Origin: Phalacrocorax aristotelis
Taxonomy: Eukaryota; Chordata; Aves; Suliformes; Phalacrocoracidae
Length of the DNA: 64,000 nt
Direction of reading: 5' to 3'
Assembly (NCBI RefSeq): GCF_949628215.1
Contig: NC_134276.1
Span: 11,745,690-11,809,689, forward strand
A program made the position numbers and the translations under genes. The notes under the pieces were generated by a model, which was given only the letters and a program-made list of their open reading frames with translations, was not told where the DNA came from and did not search any database. Of the stretch, positions 62,153 to 64,000 are shown piece after piece (position 1 is the stretch's first letter; each line of letters opens with the position of its first letter).

Positions 62153-64000
62153 TAACTTTTTTAAAATAATGGCAACTTTTATAGATAGAAATCCATTCCA
62201 TTTTTCAGCATTCACACTATCACGGACATAGGAAAACTATATGGGCTATGAATGTTTGGTATCATCCATACATATGTATTTAATCAACAGAAAAAAAGGC
62301 TGGACAACAACACTAACAAGACAAATCATTATCCCTAAGTTTATCTGAGAGCATTTTAGTAAATGTTCATTTTCTAGCTGCTGGATTTGATTAAAACTTA
62401 AAAACCCCATATTTAACACATTTTTCATTTTCCTTGCTCTTTTTTTCAATAAAAAACTGAAATCACATACCCCATTTTCACCTTAAGTAAGCATCTATAC
62501 TGACACATCCCGTCATCACACTCAGGTGTTTTCTGCTCAAACTAGCTTTAAATAACTTCCTCATCAACCTTAAAAAGTGTAACAATATTCATTTCTTAGG
62601 CACAATTTAAATGCAGAATTTCCATGTAGTTTGTTTTAACTGGAATAGTAAAGACATTCTGTTAAAAAGCACACAGAGTAAATAGCAGGGAGAAACTCAA
62701 ACTCACCGCCTTCTAAAAAGCATGCCCCAAACTTGTGCTTTACTTGCTGTAAGCCACCACCCCTTCCAATGTTTCAACCAATACTCATGAGTCTTTTCTC
62801 TAAACTGGCTTGGGAAGCAATCTATTTACCACTTTCCACTGCAGTTATCTTGCAATCTGTCAATGCAATGCAAATGCTTTTGTTGAAGGCTAGGCGTACC
62901 ACAAGGCAAGGCGTATCATTGAAACACTGTCAAGGTCAGTGCAAAAGTCAATACAATAGTCTTAAGCTTTCCCTAAGGCACAATAATTCTGCAACCAACA
63001 CATGGAAATCCTAATGGTTTGTCAAACAAAATTAAGACCTGAAGCCTAGAAGGAATGGCCAACTGTGCTTCAAAACAAACTTTTAGATTGAAAAAATGCC
63101 ATCCATGACACCGCAGTCCTTTTCTCTGCATTACGACTCTTTGCTTTCCTCCAGAGAGTCAGAACTACTGCTAACTACTGACAGGGACCGCACCTTCATG
63201 TGGCCAGTTTCCTTTCTCCTTTTTTATTTTCTTAATCTAGCCACAACAAATGTCAGTCAAGGCATTACATGGTGTTTTAAGGTTGATCAAGACAACACCA
63301 TAGTTGCATTCCATTTCAGAGGGCCACAGGTAAACTCTCTTTGGAACTATAACTAAGTACATTGAAGAACTGCTACCACTAAATCCTACCCCACAACACA
63401 CTTTGTCCCACAGGATTTCCAAGTGATCAGTACCAGAAATGTTTCTACCATATTTTCCAATGTAAATGGAAGCTTCCTGAAGAACTCAATTTAAATTGAT
63501 GCAGTGATAATGAATATGCAAATGATACACATCTGTTCTCTCAGGATGCCACAATTCTGTTTCTTTTTCCTCAATAGGAATATGCTGCACATGAAGCAAA
63601 CTGAATCTATTCCTGTTTATCACGCTGTTCTACAAAAGTACCCCAAGAAGTGTCTTTGCTTTTTATTTGGAAGCATTTCTATTGGCCAGGACTAGTGTAG
63701 ATACTCATCACCTGTTTCTCTTTCACCCCTTTATTTGCTCCTTTCATCTACCAACTCAGAGGACTTCACAGAATCAGTTTTATTTGCTCCTTTGGAATAA
63801 CAGAAGGTAGGAAAATTGTTTTGTTTTGATTATTTTATTTGTGGATATCTCTTTTTGTGCAGAAAAGATGACCTGGCCATGATTTCTGCAATGTCACAGG
63901 TGTCTTTCTTTATCAGCTAAAGTAGATATGCTTAAGAATCATAATTGATTATCAGTAAGAAATTCCTGGGGAAGATTTTCAGCTTCATTCTTTGTTTAAG

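Larger units (their letters stand above)
54213..64000. other. Presumed intron, AT-rich, nearly repeat-free
   Basis: Nearly 10 kb without a CR1 or LTR copy that I can recognise. It holds a 44-bp tandem array at 56,236-56,390, an A16 run at 60,370-60,385 and a (TTAAAAA)4 repeat at 62,124-62,152. I searched by eye on the minus strand for SLC36A4 transmembrane motifs (such as GNIGTGLLGLP, FEGIGVVLPLE and QFYVPAEIIIP) and found none, but a short or diverged exon could be missed. Confidence 0.4.

Noticed and set aside
1..64000. tRNA, rRNA, snoRNA or microRNA genes
   Set aside because: I saw no tRNA B-box words with a matching cloverleaf and no rRNA core sequence. Small hairpin RNAs cannot be judged by eye.

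Overview
This window looks like nuclear DNA of a bird. The evidence is many CR1 LINE fragments, several typical avian ERVL-like LTRs (TG...CA ends, 5-bp target duplications), an AT-rich background, and one clear vertebrate coding exon. A neoavian bird is my inference from the LTR type. I cannot name the species.

The only protein-coding sequence I can name is the terminal exon of SLC36A4 (amino-acid transporter PAT4) at 34,608-34,915 on the minus strand, with a good splice acceptor. Its 3' UTR probably runs down to a poly(A) signal near 31,971. Transcription therefore runs from high to low coordinates. DNA above 34,915 should be the last intron of SLC36A4 and perhaps more upstream gene. By eye I found no further SLC36A4 exon up to 64,000. 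DNA below about 31,950 appears to be the intergenic region downstream of the gene.

Layout: 1-31,950 is intergenic, with CR1 fragments at 3.4, 9.6-11.5 (the longest, with a decayed ORF2), 12.2, 16.5, 26.5 and 28.8-29.8 kb, a complete solo LTR at 21.6 kb, a truncated LTR at 30.0 kb, and a roughly 53-bp tandem array at 4.4-4.7 kb. From 31,950 to 34,915 lie the SLC36A4 3' UTR and last exon. From 34,916 to 64,000 is presumed intron. It holds solo LTRs at 37.6, 43.5 and 53.7 kb, a partial provirus (internal part with a roughly 48-bp minisatellite plus 3' LTR) at 48.7-50.3 kb, CR1 fragments at 39.5, 42.2 and 44.7 kb, and a 44-bp tandem array at 56.2 kb.

The most interesting material is the set of six related LTRs. 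By eye they form a series of structural variants, including two nearly identical copies in inverted orientation. One of these lies in the sense direction of SLC36A4 inside its presumed intron. I see no new gene system. A few short open segments that resemble exons are listed as candidates without a function. Most other open frames are chance frames or lie within repeats. All boundaries and similarity statements were made by eye.
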